NCBI GenBank assembly: GCA_030062745.1
Contig: CP099841.1
Span: 15,022,970 to 15,086,969 of the forward strand
Source: Capitulum mitella
Taxonomy: Eukaryota > Arthropoda > Thecostraca > Pollicipedomorpha > Pollicipedidae
DNA length: 64,000 nt
Reading direction: 5' to 3'
Shown here: positions 12,601-25,559 of the stretch, piece by piece
How positions within the stretch are numbered: position 1 is the first letter of the stretch
Layout of the letters: each line of letters starts with the position of its first letter
Program-made: the position numbers and the translations under genes
The notes under the pieces: generated by a model
Database searches by the model: none
Told to the model about the DNA's origin: nothing
The model's input: only the letters and a program-made list of their open reading frames with translations

Positions 12601-15009
12601 GTGCCGCCGCCGGCGGGCGCGCTGTCATTTCCCCGGACAGCGCATTGTCCGGTGAGAGCGTCATTGTTCCGAGCGACTCTCTCTCATGAGCCGGGCCGCT
12701 CGTGGCGGAGAGATGTCATCTCCGGGCGAAGAGATGGCGTCTCGATTCGGAGAGGCGTCTTCCGGCCATCGGGTTTGTCTCGATATTTGACGAGCGTTAA
12801 ATACTTGAATCCCATGTGCGACGTTCAGAAACCGATCTGTGCGTGTAGCCGCCGCGTAAAATATCATCGGGTTTGATGATTTGATAGCCTTTGCTTGCGC
12901 GTTTCTGAATTTTATTTAACATCATCGTTTAACACAGTATGGACACATTTGGTTTTGCTTCTCTTCGTGTCTCTTCTCCAATGGACATTACCCTTTCCTC
13001 TACTGTGTACCGTGCTTTCGGCAATACCATGTACGGCGTCTCGCTGGCTGCGGTGGGAGACGACTCTGAAACGTTGTGGCATCCCATTGGGTGTCCTGCC
13101 GAAGACCCGCCTACAGCGCGCGAGTTCGGCAACATTACAGGGAACACATTAGTCACGAGGCAAACGCAATTAGCATGCAAATTTGTCGAGCACGGACGAC
13201 AGACCTGTCATAACTTATCTCGCCAATTTCGTATGTCCGCGCACCCAGAACACATTACGGCTTATACGAAACCACGCTCGGCCCATTGCCGGCCTGGCAC
13301 ATCTGGAGGCAGCGTTGTGTGACCGTCGTGGTTGTGTCATGAGCTCACCCGGCGTTCCCAGCCTCCCGCGACGGAAGGCGAGGACGGGGACGCCGACCTG
13401 CACGCCCGAACTCAGCCGCGCCAGCCATGCGAAAACAACGGAGTATCCTGCGGACAGACGGTCCCAGTTCGGCTTCCGCGTCCCTGGGCTGGTTCCTAGT
13501 AGCCCGGGGCAGGTGTTTGTCTGTTTCCGTGTTTTGTCGGTCGTCACCTGTCGGCCGTGCGCCGGCTGGGTGGCCGCCGGGCCGGCGCCGGTCCCGCGCG
13601 GGCCGTCCTCGCGCCGCCGGAAAAAGCCAGCCGGTGTTCTGTCACGAACACGGCGCACCCGTCACTTCCGGCGCTGCTCGTGCCGCCGCCGCGAGCGTGC
13701 GGGCGCGCGCCGCCACGTCCGGTCTGCCGCGCCGACGAGGCGCCCTGTCGGCGCCGAAGGACGCCCTGGGGCGCTGTCGGACGACGCATCGGCACCGCAA
13801 TCGGCAGCAGACGGCAACCCCATCAGACGCTGCGGCGCGCCCGGCGGGGTTTGTTTGCTGGCAGCGGTGCAGCAGCTGGGAACAGGCTGACGGCGGGTCT
13901 GCAGGCCTGCGGTGCGACCGTTCTCCGGCGACAGTGGCTCGGGGCCGCGTACGTCACCGGCCGGCCGTCGGCGTGTCGCCCAGTTTTGCATTCCCTGTGC
14001 TCTCTGAGGCGGCCACGGCTGGCAACATAGCCGGATCGCCGCCCGGCGGCCGCCGCCTGCCGCAGAGACGGGTTTTCCCGCGCACCAGATCCGCTTCAGG
14101 CCACCACGACTCAGCAGGACCGGTTTTTGAGTCAGGTTCTAGTGCTGACGTGCAGGGAGGGTAGAAAGAAAAACTTTCCGTCATGTGCCTGATAGGTTCA
14201 GATCTTCATGATTACTTTACGGCGTCCAGGAGTCCACGCGACCACTGCCTTTTGGTGGGCATTTTCGGTGGGACGAAAACGCTACCGAGGTTCCGCCGTC
14301 GGTAGCGCTGGGCCGATTTCGCTGCTGGGGACCAAGAGGCACCTCATTCACACATTTCAACACCAGAATGGCTCCCAGCACTATCACCGGCCCGGCCGGT
14401 CGAATCTCGCCCGGGGCCGAACGGAAAGCGGGAGACTCCCGCGGTTCGTCAAGCGTACTAAGCATTTTAACTGCCGATGTTTGAGTCTGCGGCACGGGAC
14501 GGGCGAAAGCGTTCTGAAGCCACACAAAAATGTGTGGGAGAAAACCGAACGTCTCCATCGCGATTTGGCGGCGAAATGCCGATGTTACTGTCTATAGCGC
14601 TTGATGTGGATGTTTTCCTCGTCATGGTCTCTTTTTGTCAAATGCCTTTCATTTCATGGGCTGTAGAAAGCAAAAGGTCCATTCGTATGTTGGATTGGAA
14701 CGAGCTGAAAAGTCTGAGAACCGCATCCCGGGGCTTCTACAAATGCTCCGCGGCTGCGATAGTCGGAAAATATCCTTTGTCCAATCGAAGTTGGAAATCT
14801 GGGAAAGAAGACGTTGAATCGTATGGCTTCGTTGTGTTTCTCGTTTCGTTGTGTTTCATTTTCGTGCCATTCAGGGATGCGTAACGTTCCATGACGTGGA
14901 GGGCGAAGAAATAGGTCTAACTCTTCAACTTCAAAATCTAATAAAATCATCAGGAATATTAAACATTGCCCAAAAAAGGCGACGACCCCGACCTGGCGCC
15001 CTGTGTCGT

Positions 15010-15572
15010 CTCTCTTAACGCGCAGTGGAAGGAGGTTCCGCGCTAACGCGCACTGGAAAGGGGGGCACAGAAGTGTCCGCATCCAATCTCGGAAACGAAA
15101 AGAGCTAGAGATATGGAATCTTATGGGTACATTTTCTTGGCCGGTACAAGCCATACTGTTTTTCAAACGAAACGAGGAAAGGGTGCGTCTTTGAGCGTTG
15201 AAACATGGAATTCATTTGGCTTCTTGACTGGGGATTTCGGGTCAAGGTCATGTCAGGTCATTGACCTATGACGTCATTTTTTTCATTTTGCAGATCAAAT
15301 TTCGAACAACGCGGGATACTGGTGTAGCTCGAGTGTAAAAATTGCGCTAAACGCGTCTTTTGGCGTTTTTTTCCAGTGAAGATGGCCAACATGGGTACAT
15401 TTGATCACTTCCAGCGTTTACTTACCTACACAAGGTCAAAAGAAGTGAAGCGATGTCATTGGCCTAGAATGAAGTTTTTGGCCCAAAGTCAGTTTTATGT
15501 CAACTGTTTGCGCTAAAGTTATTTCGTTATAATGAACCCAATCACAGGATTTGATTGTTATAAAACGTAAAC

Positions 15573-15606
<34 letters not shown>

Positions 15607-15780
15607 TATATATATATATGCATATCAATGTGCCAAACGTGTTTTTATTAGGGTCTTTCAATGTATGTCATGCAAATCGACATGTTGTAAAGCAGATCTG
15701 GACCAGGTCGCAAAACAGTTAACCCTTGACCTTTGATGACCTTGACCTGCACTGATCTTGGTATATATAAGTGTACCTAT
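15010..15780 (+). repeat. Left arm of a long inverted-repeat pair
   Basis: Successive segments match the reverse complement of 20930-21845 in the mirrored order. These are the outer TTAACGCGCAGTGGAAG; CGCGCTAACGCGCACTGGAA; ATCTCGGAAAC then AGCTAGAGATATG; a GTCAGGTCATTGACCTATGA block; a GTGAAGATGGCCAACAT-like block; a TA microsatellite zone; and an inner segment with AAACGTGTTTTTATTAGGGT and GACCAGGTCGCAAAA. Indels and substitutions separate the arms. No open frame in the arm encodes a recognisable transposase. I found no target-site duplication, so a single element with long terminal inverted repeats cannot be told from two oppositely oriented copies. Confidence 0.7.
15577..15626. repeat. TA microsatellite (with ATATGCATAT)
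   Basis: An uninterrupted alternating TA/AT tract of about 25 bp is followed by GCATATATATATATATGCAT-type sequence. It lies inside the left inverted-repeat arm; the matching position in the right arm (about 21310-21340) is a degenerate ATACATATATACATGAATAT tract. Confidence 0.85.
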
Positions 15781-16894
15781 ACAGCTATATGGTTTTAAAT
15801 TGTATCTTAGAAACGCTATTTTTGACTGCCATTTTCCTTTAACCCCCAACAGGGTCAAAAATGGCCTGAGGTGCCTCCGAAAAATGTTGTGTGGCTCCGC
15901 CCCTGAGCAAAATGGAATAACGAAATTTTGCTACAGTACGTAGAAATAATAGATAGGAAAAGCGAACAAGTTTCATGAGGCTGCGTCAAAACCCCTGGAA
16001 TTGGCAAGCAAAAAACCCGTGGGGCGGATTCCACCACCCCCCCCCCCTCTTGACGGGAATAGGGTTAAATGAATAGGGTACCAGTCAAACACAAAAATGG
16101 GAAATATATCCATGTTATATATTAGGAGATTATTTACACCTGCATGTCAAACGTAACACTACGTGACACTATGAACTCTGTGCTCCAAACGAGCGAATCG
16201 AGTTTTACATTTTACATTGTCAAAGGTCTTCGCTTCATTTGCATCCGCAACCTTTTCCTTCCCTTTACGCTGCTTCATCCTTTACCCTTCATTCTGAGTC
16301 CTTGCATTGAGCGCAGCGCCAGAACGGCTGGAGTGATCGGCACTGAGCTTTTTGCCGTATCCTTATCCTTGCCTTCCTTGTAGTAGTTGTCCCATGCCTG
16401 AGAACAGCACCTTAACGAATGCTGTGCTTGGCTGGGCACTCGCCGTTATATCTTTGCCCGGTATCCCATGCTCACTCCGTATAGAGAGGTCACTGTGTTT
16501 ATAAGTTTGCTTTTTATTTCGTCATCATGCTACTGTTCCGCGTGCGTAGTAGCCCTGGTTTCACGAGGATGCACACATGTGATAAGGGATTGAAAGAATT
16601 GTATGGGCGTGTCCTTTTTAAGCTGTCTAACCTTGTTTTCCTGTTCTTGGATTTCACGCTGTGGATTTCGCGGAAAAGCGGTGGCATGGGGATTCGGCCA
16701 CTTCCTTTAGATCTGCCGGCCTACGGGACGGATGTAGACGATACATGGCTTAAACAAGATATTTTTAGCCATGGAAAAGTACCAAAAAGGAAAAAAGAAG
16801 TCAGTGGTGACTTCAGAAGAAGAAGTGGGTAAACGCCCGATTCTCGCCCTGTGTCGTACAACTCTCCAAACACTTCGATTCTGCTGTCAGCTTT

Positions 16895-16914
16895 TGACCT
16901 TTGACCTTTGACCT
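16895..16914. promoter_or_regulatory. Triple DR1 nuclear-receptor-type half-sites
   Basis: Three TGACCT hexamers lie at 16895-16900, 16902-16907 and 16909-16914 with exactly one base between them. On the minus strand they read AGGTCAAAGGTCAAAGGTCA. A direct repeat with one-base spacing is the classic binding site of RXR/USP- and HNF4-type receptors. The site is in intronic, repeat-rich DNA, so function is unproven. Confidence 0.45.
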
Positions 16915-18426
16915 AAATTGTTATTAGCATGAAACGCATGATCTCTTAAGGTTGATACAGAATCAGTTCTTGAAGCAGCTGAGGATTCCGGGTATTAAAC
17001 ACGGGGGAGAGGGAGGTGTCTACAGACTTGTGTTGTTTTTCAGTCAGTTTTGCCCGATGAGGTAGAGCAATAAAACCTTTTCGTGGGACGATGACAGCTA
17101 TTAGAAACATCAATGGTGGATGCAGGAAACCAAAAAAGGAGACAGTTGTAACCTGCTGGAAGTGTCGATGGGGTATCCATAAAGCTGGAATGTCGTTGTA
17201 TTTTCTTGCTTCTCCTGCTTATTTTTCCTTGATCCGCTCCTGTTAACGCATGTACAAGTGTATCTCATCTGCATGGGTTTTTCCATAGGGCATGTCGCAT
17301 AGGCCGCTATAGGTCAAAAGCAGCGATGTAAACCATTGATAGGAGTGGATCGAAATGGAAGGCTGCCAAATTTCCGTGCTTGGCTCCGCCCTTAACCCGC
17401 GCACGACCATCGGTCTGCGACGATCACGCTCGACTGGGGGAACATTTTGCCGCCCCTCTTCCAACTCACGAAAGGTTGGTCGCACAATAAAAATAGCACA
17501 TCGTTGGAAAGGTTGTGACGAGTAGAGCTCGAAACTGGCATCATTTTTAGTTTCAGATATTATGTAAGCAATTTACGTCCTATATCTATTTTCTCATAGC
17601 CGACTGCATGAGACCGAGAAACGGCCTGAATCTCAAGGGCTGTGACCAATAGCGCATAGGTAAAGGCACCAGCACACAAGTAAAGGTCCGCAAATATCGA
17701 TACACATCTAATTTCTTGGATTTGTGCAATGTATACGCCAAACGTTGAGTTAAGGACACGGCAATTTTCACGCCGGCTGTCGGCGTGCGCCGCAGCCGTA
17801 CCCAGTAAGAAATTAACGGGAACTAATTTTAGCGTTCCTTTATTTTCGCGAAAAAGCCTGTCCAGGTCAATTTTATTGGTCTTAGTGGTCCTTGTGATGG
17901 TTTTTCATGCTTAAATTTTCGAAAAATTCATTAGTTACCAATCTACACAATTGGCGGAGCTTTATTCGCAATAGGCTGTTTATTTCCAAAACATGCAATT
18001 TTTTAAAACTTTTTGAGGTTCCTGATATTACTTACGTCTGTGCAAGCCAGTTCTGCCATTTTGTACCCATTCTGAGTAATTCATCTCTGATTTTGATGAT
18101 GTACATATTGGACCACGACATTTATTCGTGACCTGACCTCAGGTCAATGGCTAGAAGTCATTGATACTTTGCTTAATGACGGTAACTGGATGTCCGCTTC
18201 ACTCTACACTAAAAATGTTATGAAATATTCCTTCAGTTTCCGAAAAAACGACGACATGGCTTAAAAATGGGCTTGACCTTAGGTCAATGACCCGGAAAAT
18301 TCCGAAAAATCTGAGATAGCAGATTTGTTGCATCTATCAAGATCACTATTCTCTGAAAGTATTATTTTGATATCTTGTTTTGCGAAAAAGTTAGAGGGCG
18401 CTAAACGTTTTTGGACATAGGTCCGT

Positions 18427-18470
18427 TTGACCTGACCTAGGTCAGGCACCTGACCTGACCTGAGGTCAAA
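18427..18470. promoter_or_regulatory. Cluster of AGGTCA half-sites in direct and inverted arrangement
   Basis: Within 44 bp the hexamer TGACCT or its complement AGGTCA occurs about six times, including the palindromic core TGACCTAGGTCA. Similar motifs occur at 15245-15268, 15724-15750, 18125-18145, 18275-18290 and 21020-21050, so they appear to be a signature of the local repeat family. Receptor binding is inference. Confidence 0.35.
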
Positions 18471-19879
18471 ACTTTGACGTAAGGTGTAAAAATGATGAAG
18501 GAAAAGGTACACAAAGTTTGGTGGCTCTCTCGCAATTCCAGAAAAACCTCAGGGGGGGGCGGTCAACTGCCCCCCGGCAGTTTGGGGCGGGCAGTTGACG
18601 GCGGCAGTTGACCTACGGCACAGTTTTACTAATGCACCCAACGAGAGATTCCCAGTTCCCCACCCCCTCTCTTTTCCGTTCAAAAACCAAGTATGAGCGT
18701 TCGTGTAAACGCAGTTCGATGGCTCGTTGTCTGTTCTATTGTATATGCCAGGTATATGTTATGCAGCTCTGAATGTTGACTCTATCCGGATCAGACTAAG
18801 TCAGCACGGCCATTTTATTTCTCTCTACTTGTAAAAATGGTTAGCATCCATTTCTTTTTGGTGTGTGAATGTCGCTCAGTACTTTAAACGTGGTTCTAGC
18901 ATGCTAACGCCCGCTCCGAAGCCCAACCGTAGGCCAGGTCAAATGAGCATCTTAAGTCAGGTTTCGAGTCTGATCTTTGCTACCGCTCTCGGAGTGGTCG
19001 GTGGAGCGACAGTAAAGCGTCAAGAGGCCATTTTTTGTTTCCAACTTGTGTGTCTTGACGTTTTGTGTGACCCCTTCGTGACCTACAACCGTGATCAAAC
19101 GGTCTTTTCTTTCTGTGCTGCCTCCGTAATTTTTATTATGTTCATCATACCCAAAAACTGATCTTGGAAACGCCAAAAGATGTCATGAGACTTCAAAGAA
19201 CATCTCTGGTCAGGCTGGACACAAGCTTTGAAATCTCGTTCAGTAACCAATGCGGTAGTCACTAGCGCATTGTTTTTTGAGGAAAGTTGCGAAATCGTGG
19301 AACATGTGTTTGAAAAGACCCCAGATTTCTGTGACCTGGCGTGATCCGAGACGGGCTGGTCACAAAATGCGCGGCATTGCATGACATTCAATAAAGCCAG
19401 GTTTCATGCAGCTGTTTCGTGCCGTTCCCGAGTGTCAGGGAGATATGGCATTGGATCCCTCGTGAAAGGTGGACTAGGGCTGGTTCGAATAATACTGTTA
19501 CCTTGGCGGATATTATTTAGGAAAGGGAGGGATTGGTAGCTGTTGGCCTCATTTCTTATATGTGCGCGATTTAAGGTTTCTTGGATGCGCATTGTGAAAG
19601 GCTTCTGAAGTCCTCGGTTTTACTGGTACATGGCTTCCTTGCTCTGGAACTGGAACGCCGGAGGCCGTTCGTTGTAGATTTCGTAGTCTGAGGGCTGCTC
19701 CTGGTACTTCGCGCCTGGTCTGATGCTGCTAGTTACCACAGTATCTCCCGGTCTGGCTGGTGTTGATGTCCTGCCTGCCTCTGTAGCTGGCGCTGTGCGG
19801 TCGAGCCGCTGTGAAAACGCCGACATTCCGTCGCCATTCTGTTTCCTCGTGCCGGACGACGGTGACCGATGCGCGTTAA

Positions 19880-20350
19880 TTGGAGCTAATAGTAACGGAT
19901 GGAGGGCGCCGGTGAGTCGCTTCGGCCGCGTCCGTCTCCGCTGACGGGACCGACGATCCGGCGTGGCGCCGGCCGGCGGCGGCGGCGCACACCTCCTGAC
20001 GGGTGCTTTGTTGTGGCGCCGCCGCCGGCCCAGGGTGACGCTGAGACAACTGAGGCCGCCACTCAGCGGGGGCGCTCGCCTGTTTGTGTCTCAGTCGCGG
20101 GCGACAGATGCCGTTGGGGAGGGGTCGCTCGACCCTGGCTTTGCAGCCAAGCTCCGTTATCCCGGCGTGTCGCAGGCCGGACTGTCCGGAGCGAGTCGTC
20201 ACGACACGCCTTGTCTTGCACGGGGCTTTTTGCAAGTGGTCTGCTTTAACCTTGCCTAGCGCGTGCCGCTCGCAGTGGTAAACAAGACGCTGAGTCGACA
20301 CCAGCTGCAGAGTCGGGCAGAGCCGTGGAGCAGCGGCGCCGGCGCCAGGT
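19880..20350 (+). other. GC-rich island with ATG-donor arrangement
   Basis: A CpG-rich block inside intron 2. An ATG at 19899 is followed 13 bases later by a canonical donor (GGCGCCG|GTGAGT at 19911/19912). This could be a tiny alternative first coding exon (Met-Glu-Gly-Ala, phase 1). The next recognised exon at 26005 is phase 0, so direct splicing would not keep the known frame. The longer open frames through the island are Arg/Pro-rich and unrecognised. Confidence 0.2.
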
Positions 20351-20929
20351 TAGGGCCACAGGTCGACTCTGGAGGGTTTCTTCGCCCCGGGCCGCGTGTT
20401 GGCGTTTATTGCCGTGCGACCGGAACGAAAGAGAGAAGGGATGATGTAGACAGATCGATGAAAACGAGTCGCAACGGACGGAGAGAGGAAACGGCGCCGG
20501 GTTTGGCAGGTTTTGTCAGTCGCGGGAGAGAGGAGAGTTTTACCATTACACAGGCATAGGCATGACATCGAATAAACAAGTATGATAATTAACAGACGCA
20601 CTGGAAGGGAAGTCTTTTTGTGCCCCCTCCACCTGTTTTTCTTGAAAATCTCGAGAACGGGTCTGAGCTGGTTGCTGCTACTTTGTGACATTTATGGCAA
20701 TTGAATAACTCGTCGATTGGCGCAGAAAAATCGAAATTCGGCCGGAAACTTTGAAGTTTCAGGCATTCGAAGTCAAGCAAACATAACGAAAACAACGGCT
20801 GCTGACAAATGGGAACTTTGTGAAGGGACTAGCGTTCTATTTAAGATTACTGTTCGAACAGAATCAGGCGACATCATTCGGGCATAAGTGATGGGTGTAC
20901 CAAGACAAAAGCTAAAGTCAATAAGGGTG

Positions 20930-21320
20930 CTTTGGAACATGTCGGCCTGTATGAAATATTCATTGAAAGACCCTAATAAAAACACGTTTCCGCACACTGA
21001 TACGCTTACATTTACCGCGGTCAGTGAAGGTCAAGGTCATCAAAGGTCAAGTCAAATATGTTGTGATCTGGTCCAGATTTGCTTTGCAGCATGTCGATTT
21101 GTATGAAATATGCATTAAAATATCCTAATAAAAACACGTATGCGCACATGGATCTGCTTAGATATACCAAGGCCAGTGCAGATCAAGATCTTCAGCGGTC
21201 AAGGGTAAGTATTTTGCGACCTGGTCCGGATTTGCTTTGCAATATGTCGATTTGTGTCAAATATGCATTCAAAGACCCTACTAAACACACGTTTGGCACA
21301 TTGGTACTCATATGTTTATA
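20930..21320. repeat. Tandem array, about 145-150-bp unit, 3 copies
   Basis: Three head-to-tail copies each contain TGCTTTG(G/C)A(A/G)-type starts, then TGTCGATTTGTATGAAATA, ACCCTAATAAAAACACGT and a (C)AAGGTCA-rich end with GACCTGGTCC. Copy starts fall near 20930, 21082 and 21232. The left inverted-repeat arm has one equivalent unit in reverse orientation (15630-15775), so the triplication is a difference between the two arms. Confidence 0.75.
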
Positions 21321-21845
21321 CATATATACATGAATATAAAGGCTGGAAATGATCAAATGTGATCAAATGTTGGCTATCTTCACTGAAAATACGCGAAAAG
21401 ATGCATGTAGCGCCCGCATTTACACTGAAGGTATCCCGAGCTTCTCGAAATCTGATCTGCAAAAGATGAAAAAATGACGTCATAGGTCAATGACCTGACA
21501 TGATCTCGATCCGAAACCTGGACGCCAAATGAATGGAGGTTGTCGTATTCCACCTTTTAACGTTCAAACAACCATCCTTTGCCCATTTCGTTCGAAAAGT
21601 CGTACGGAATAACCTGTACGGGCCGAGAAAGTGCCCAAAGTTGACCTTTTTGGCCCTATTTGACCTTAATGATACTGGCCTAGGGTCATGAAAACTGCAC
21701 ACAATGTAAATCACGATGTCCTCACCCTGTCCATGGAATGTCATATCTCTAGCTGTTTTTGTTTCCGAGATCAGAGGGGGGCACTTTTGTGCCCCACTTC
21801 CAGTGCGCGTTAGCGCGAAACCCCCTTCCACTGCGCGGGTTAAAG
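21321..21845 (-). repeat. Right arm of the long inverted-repeat pair (outer part)
   Basis: Read on the minus strand this mirrors 15010-15600. It runs from GCGCAGTGGAAGGGGG through CGCGCTAACGCGCACTGGAA, a GATCTCGGAAAC block and AGCTAGAGATATGACATT to the AGGTCATTGACCTATGACGT block and the GTGAAGATAGCCAACAT block. The outer boundary falls at about 21845, where similarity to the left flank stops. No transposase remnant is recognisable. Confidence 0.7.
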
Positions 21846-22474
21846 CTCGAACCTCGCGATGAACGCTCTGTGCGGAAAACGCTTAGGCTTCCGAACGTGC
21901 CCGGTCACTTCCGCACCGTCTGCTGCCCGAGACTACTACCGTACACCAGCCGTGAGAGGGGCGGTCGAAGAGAGACGCCGTCGATCGTGCGCTGTTCTCA
22001 TTACGGCGGGCAGACGGAGTATCGCACGATGCACGCATGTGGTCGGCCGACCCACCTGGTTCCAGCGTTAACGAGCGCCGGGCGGCGGGCTCTCACTTTC
22101 CACCGTGCCGGCCGCTCGCCGAGCGCACGCGCGCGCCGTTTGCCGCAGCCCAATTGCGGGCCTCGCCCCACCTGACCCGGCGACCCTGCTTCAACGAACG
22201 CTGACCTCTGGTTCCGGCTGGCGGCGCTGGCGTCGGAGCGCGGCGGCCCGGGCTGCGGATGGACGGACGGGTCCGCTCTGCTCTTGTCGCGCCGGTCGGA
22301 ACTGGCGGACAGTTCGGTGACGCAAAACAGTGCTCGTGACGCAAAAATAATCCCCCTTGGTGGTGAAAATCACTGTGAACCGCCCAAAGCCGTGTTGTCG
22401 GTCATACTTAGCCACTAGGCTGCCTGATGTTTTAGCGACACCCTTGACTGGTCGCGATATGGAATTTGCCATTT

Positions 22475-22555
22475 CATATGGGATGTTCTTGTATTCTGTC
22501 CCCAATGCTGTGCTGGTGCGTGAATGTATTCTGTCCCCGATGCTGTGCTGATGCA
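22475..22555 (+). repeat. Short tandem duplication, about 36-bp unit
   Basis: Two near-identical copies of a unit containing TATTCTGTCCCC(A/G)ATGC followed by TGTGCTG are adjacent. It is a recent local duplication with no apparent coding role. Confidence 0.7.
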
Positions 22556-24659
22556 TGCAACAGGATTCTCAGCGGACGACATTTTGGTCGCCTCTTTCTG
22601 ACACTCCGACTTCTACCAGCGCAAGAATGGAGCTTTGGTGTCTGGATGTTGGGTGTTACTCGTGCGTTGTCCTCGACATTGGAAGTGCTAGAGCATCTCA
22701 GGCCCCTAGAAAGCTCTATTGGGGCAAGAAAGGTTAAGAAGCAGCGCGGTTACGCATCCTCTTGGTCTGCTTAGGGAAAGCTGATCTGCTTGGACTTTAA
22801 AACGGATTTCCACAACCTGAGTCCGTTTTATGGCGGTTCCAACATACGTTTTGGAACTGACGTGTAACTTAACCCGGTACCGCCTGGCGTGTTTTTATAC
22901 CCGCGACCGCATGGAAGATGTCAGAAAGGGCGCCCCCCCCCCCTGGTATTTCAGGATCTAACCGTGGGATCTGAACCGGTCTACCACCAATCGATAACCC
23001 TGAGCCTTGAGATTCAGGAAATACTATGTTAGCCGTGGTCACATGACTGGTGGCGTCACAGGCCATGCAAAAGGCATAACACGACGTTGGAAAAACTGGC
23101 ATTGGTTCGTACATCATATCATCGGCAATACTGGTCATAGAGCCTCCAATTGGGTATCAAACGACAGGTCACGATCTTCTGCCTCAGAAGCATGCAAAAG
23201 TGTTGAGAAGATATCGGATCAATGTCAGCTTATTTCAGGTGAAACATTGGTCATACTTTAAAGCCAAATATCGTTGTATATTCGCAGCCATTTTGATCCA
23301 CGTGACAAAAAGGACCAAAGGTAAACCTTCTGATGATCAGTTTTGCATTGTCTGCTTTTCATGCAGCCAAGGTCATTCTAGGTCAGCTCAGATAAAGTTG
23401 CATTACTCTTCCTGACAAAGAGCAATAGTTACTCGCTGGGAGTCTGAATTGCGTCAAGTACAGAAATGAAATGACTTCTCAAGATAATGGAATCCTCTCT
23501 GTCCGCTTTTTATCTGGTCCAGGTCAAGCCAGGTCCGGACAGACAGTCATTTGCATTTTCTGACGAGGAACAATAATTGCTCTCTAATGCTCCTGAACGA
23601 TCTTCCACAGAACAATGTTGCATTACCTATCGTTTTGGCGCCAACCTATGACGTGGCCTGACATGACCCCACGTTGCAGTAGGCGAGCCTTGCCAAGAGG
23701 CACGTATAGATTTGGTCGTCTGGCTTGAACGATTGGGAAGGTTAGCGGCAACCATTTCGGTCACCTACAGTGCAAAGCAGTCCAATTGTCGCCAGGCATG
23801 TGACCTAGCATGACCTCTAATGTTGGCGCGTCACGGTTGTATATCCTTTTGGATACCGTATCCTACGTAAATCCAAATAATCCATGCATTATAGCCACGA
23901 ATATCATAAAATAAACGAAGCATGTTCGAGTCACCTCCCGAAGAGGCGAGAATATACATTCAAGGGTTTACGTATGACGTCATATCTCCATGATCTGACC
24001 TAGCATGGAAATGGTTGTAATGTCAAAATATGTAAAACTGATTGATGCGCGGCTACTAAAAATGGGGTGGGCTGGCTTTAACGGTACAGAAATTATTCAT
24101 GAAAAACCGAGGGGTTGCCCTGTTTGACACATACCCCAGGCGGTGCCGGGTCAACTGACGATCTGATGAACCGGGATGCGATTTCTAGTTTAATTATACT
24201 TTAGAAGCAGAGTTGTGTAATTTGAGTGATCTCCCACGATTTCCAGTGGATAAGATACTTTATCTGGCTATGATGCCACTTTTTACGCAGTGCGTCTGTC
24301 GACTGCCATCATTGCCTTAGATGACGGGAGTCAATTAAACAGTCAACAGAAACAACTATCGGCTGGCCAGGAAAGAGCGTCACGGAAAAAGCCACTAGAA
24401 ACATGACCCTGGCGGCTCTCGTTCCCCCACGGCACCAGTTACGGCAGGTTTTACAGCGCCTAGTCTCCCGGGCGCGACCTGTCGGCCGGGCTTGTTGGCT
24501 GGTGAGGAGCAGGACGCGCTTTTCCGCTTCCGAACTGCGTGCGGTGCCTCCGGCGTCTGCGCGCGGTTCGCCTCGTTCCCACCGGGCGGCCGAAGAGTTG
24601 CAGGTGGGGCCGGCGGCAGCCACAGCTCTGGACTCTGCTCGTAGGCTCGGCGGCTGGCC

Positions 24660-24790
24660 TTAGGCCACAGTCACGATTCCGGTCACATAGTCGCAGGCCA
24701 CAGTAACGGTCCCAGTTGCGCGACCACAGGCCGCAGTCCTCCAGCCACACGGCCACAGGCCACAGTCACGGGACTCCAGTCACGAGGAAC
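24660..24790. repeat. Degenerate CCACAGTCAC minisatellite
   Basis: Repeated blocks of the type GGCCACAGTCACGATTCC and GGCCACAGTAACGGTCCC, spaced by about 20-30 bp, run for about 130 bp at the 3' edge of a GC-rich island. Copies are imperfect and the unit length varies. Confidence 0.6.
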
Positions 24791-25559
24791 GCCAGCCGTA
24801 CGCGTCCTCTTCGCCGATGTAATGTACGCGTCCTCTTCGCGGCCGGACCAAGTAAAAGCTGGGCTAGGTAAACGGCCTAATGATGGAGTCTGTACGCTGG
24901 TTGTCGGGCGTACGATTCAGGGACTGCGGGTTGTTGGAATGAATGCTCGTTATGTGGGAATATTGGAGACTAATGAATCGTGGGCCGGCTGAATAGTATA
25001 GGCACGTGACCGCTGGTCACATCACCGCTATTTCTCCTTTCGGCTGTGTTTAAATTTCGCAGAGCTCATGTTTTCGACACGAATCCTTGTTTTTGTCGGG
25101 CTCAGCGTTATTTGAAGGCGTTCACAGCCTGACAGTCCAGCTCGTTGTTCTCATGTTCCGAGAATGTAACCGCAACACGCAGGCCGCCCCTTCCCCATTC
25201 CCACGCCCGACTCATGGGATAGAGATGGTCAGACGAGAGTTGCTTACTCGTTAAACCTCAGTATGAGTGCTCGGAATGAGAAAAGTACTAAGAGTGAAGC
25301 ACCAGCACCAGCAGCTGATCTGCCTTCTCCCTGCTATTTTTGATTGTTTATGCAGTTCCGAATATCTTGCGCCGCCCGTATGTCGCGCTCGTAGGATGCA
25401 TTGGCGGGTAAACGAAGATCGTTTGCAGGTATCAGACTTTGAACGTCACGTCGAACATGATTTAGCTGCATAGCGCTCTTCTCTCCCCATCGTAAATTTG
25501 GCTGATCGGCAGCAACACGTGCCATGAATTGGACGATATTCAAACCCCGCATATCTTCA

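Noticed and set aside
11967..12876. Cys/His-rich and Val/Thr-rich repeat 'proteins' of 200-240 codons
   Set aside because: They are alternative readings of the same degenerate 30-bp minisatellite, open because the unit is a multiple of three and lacks stops.
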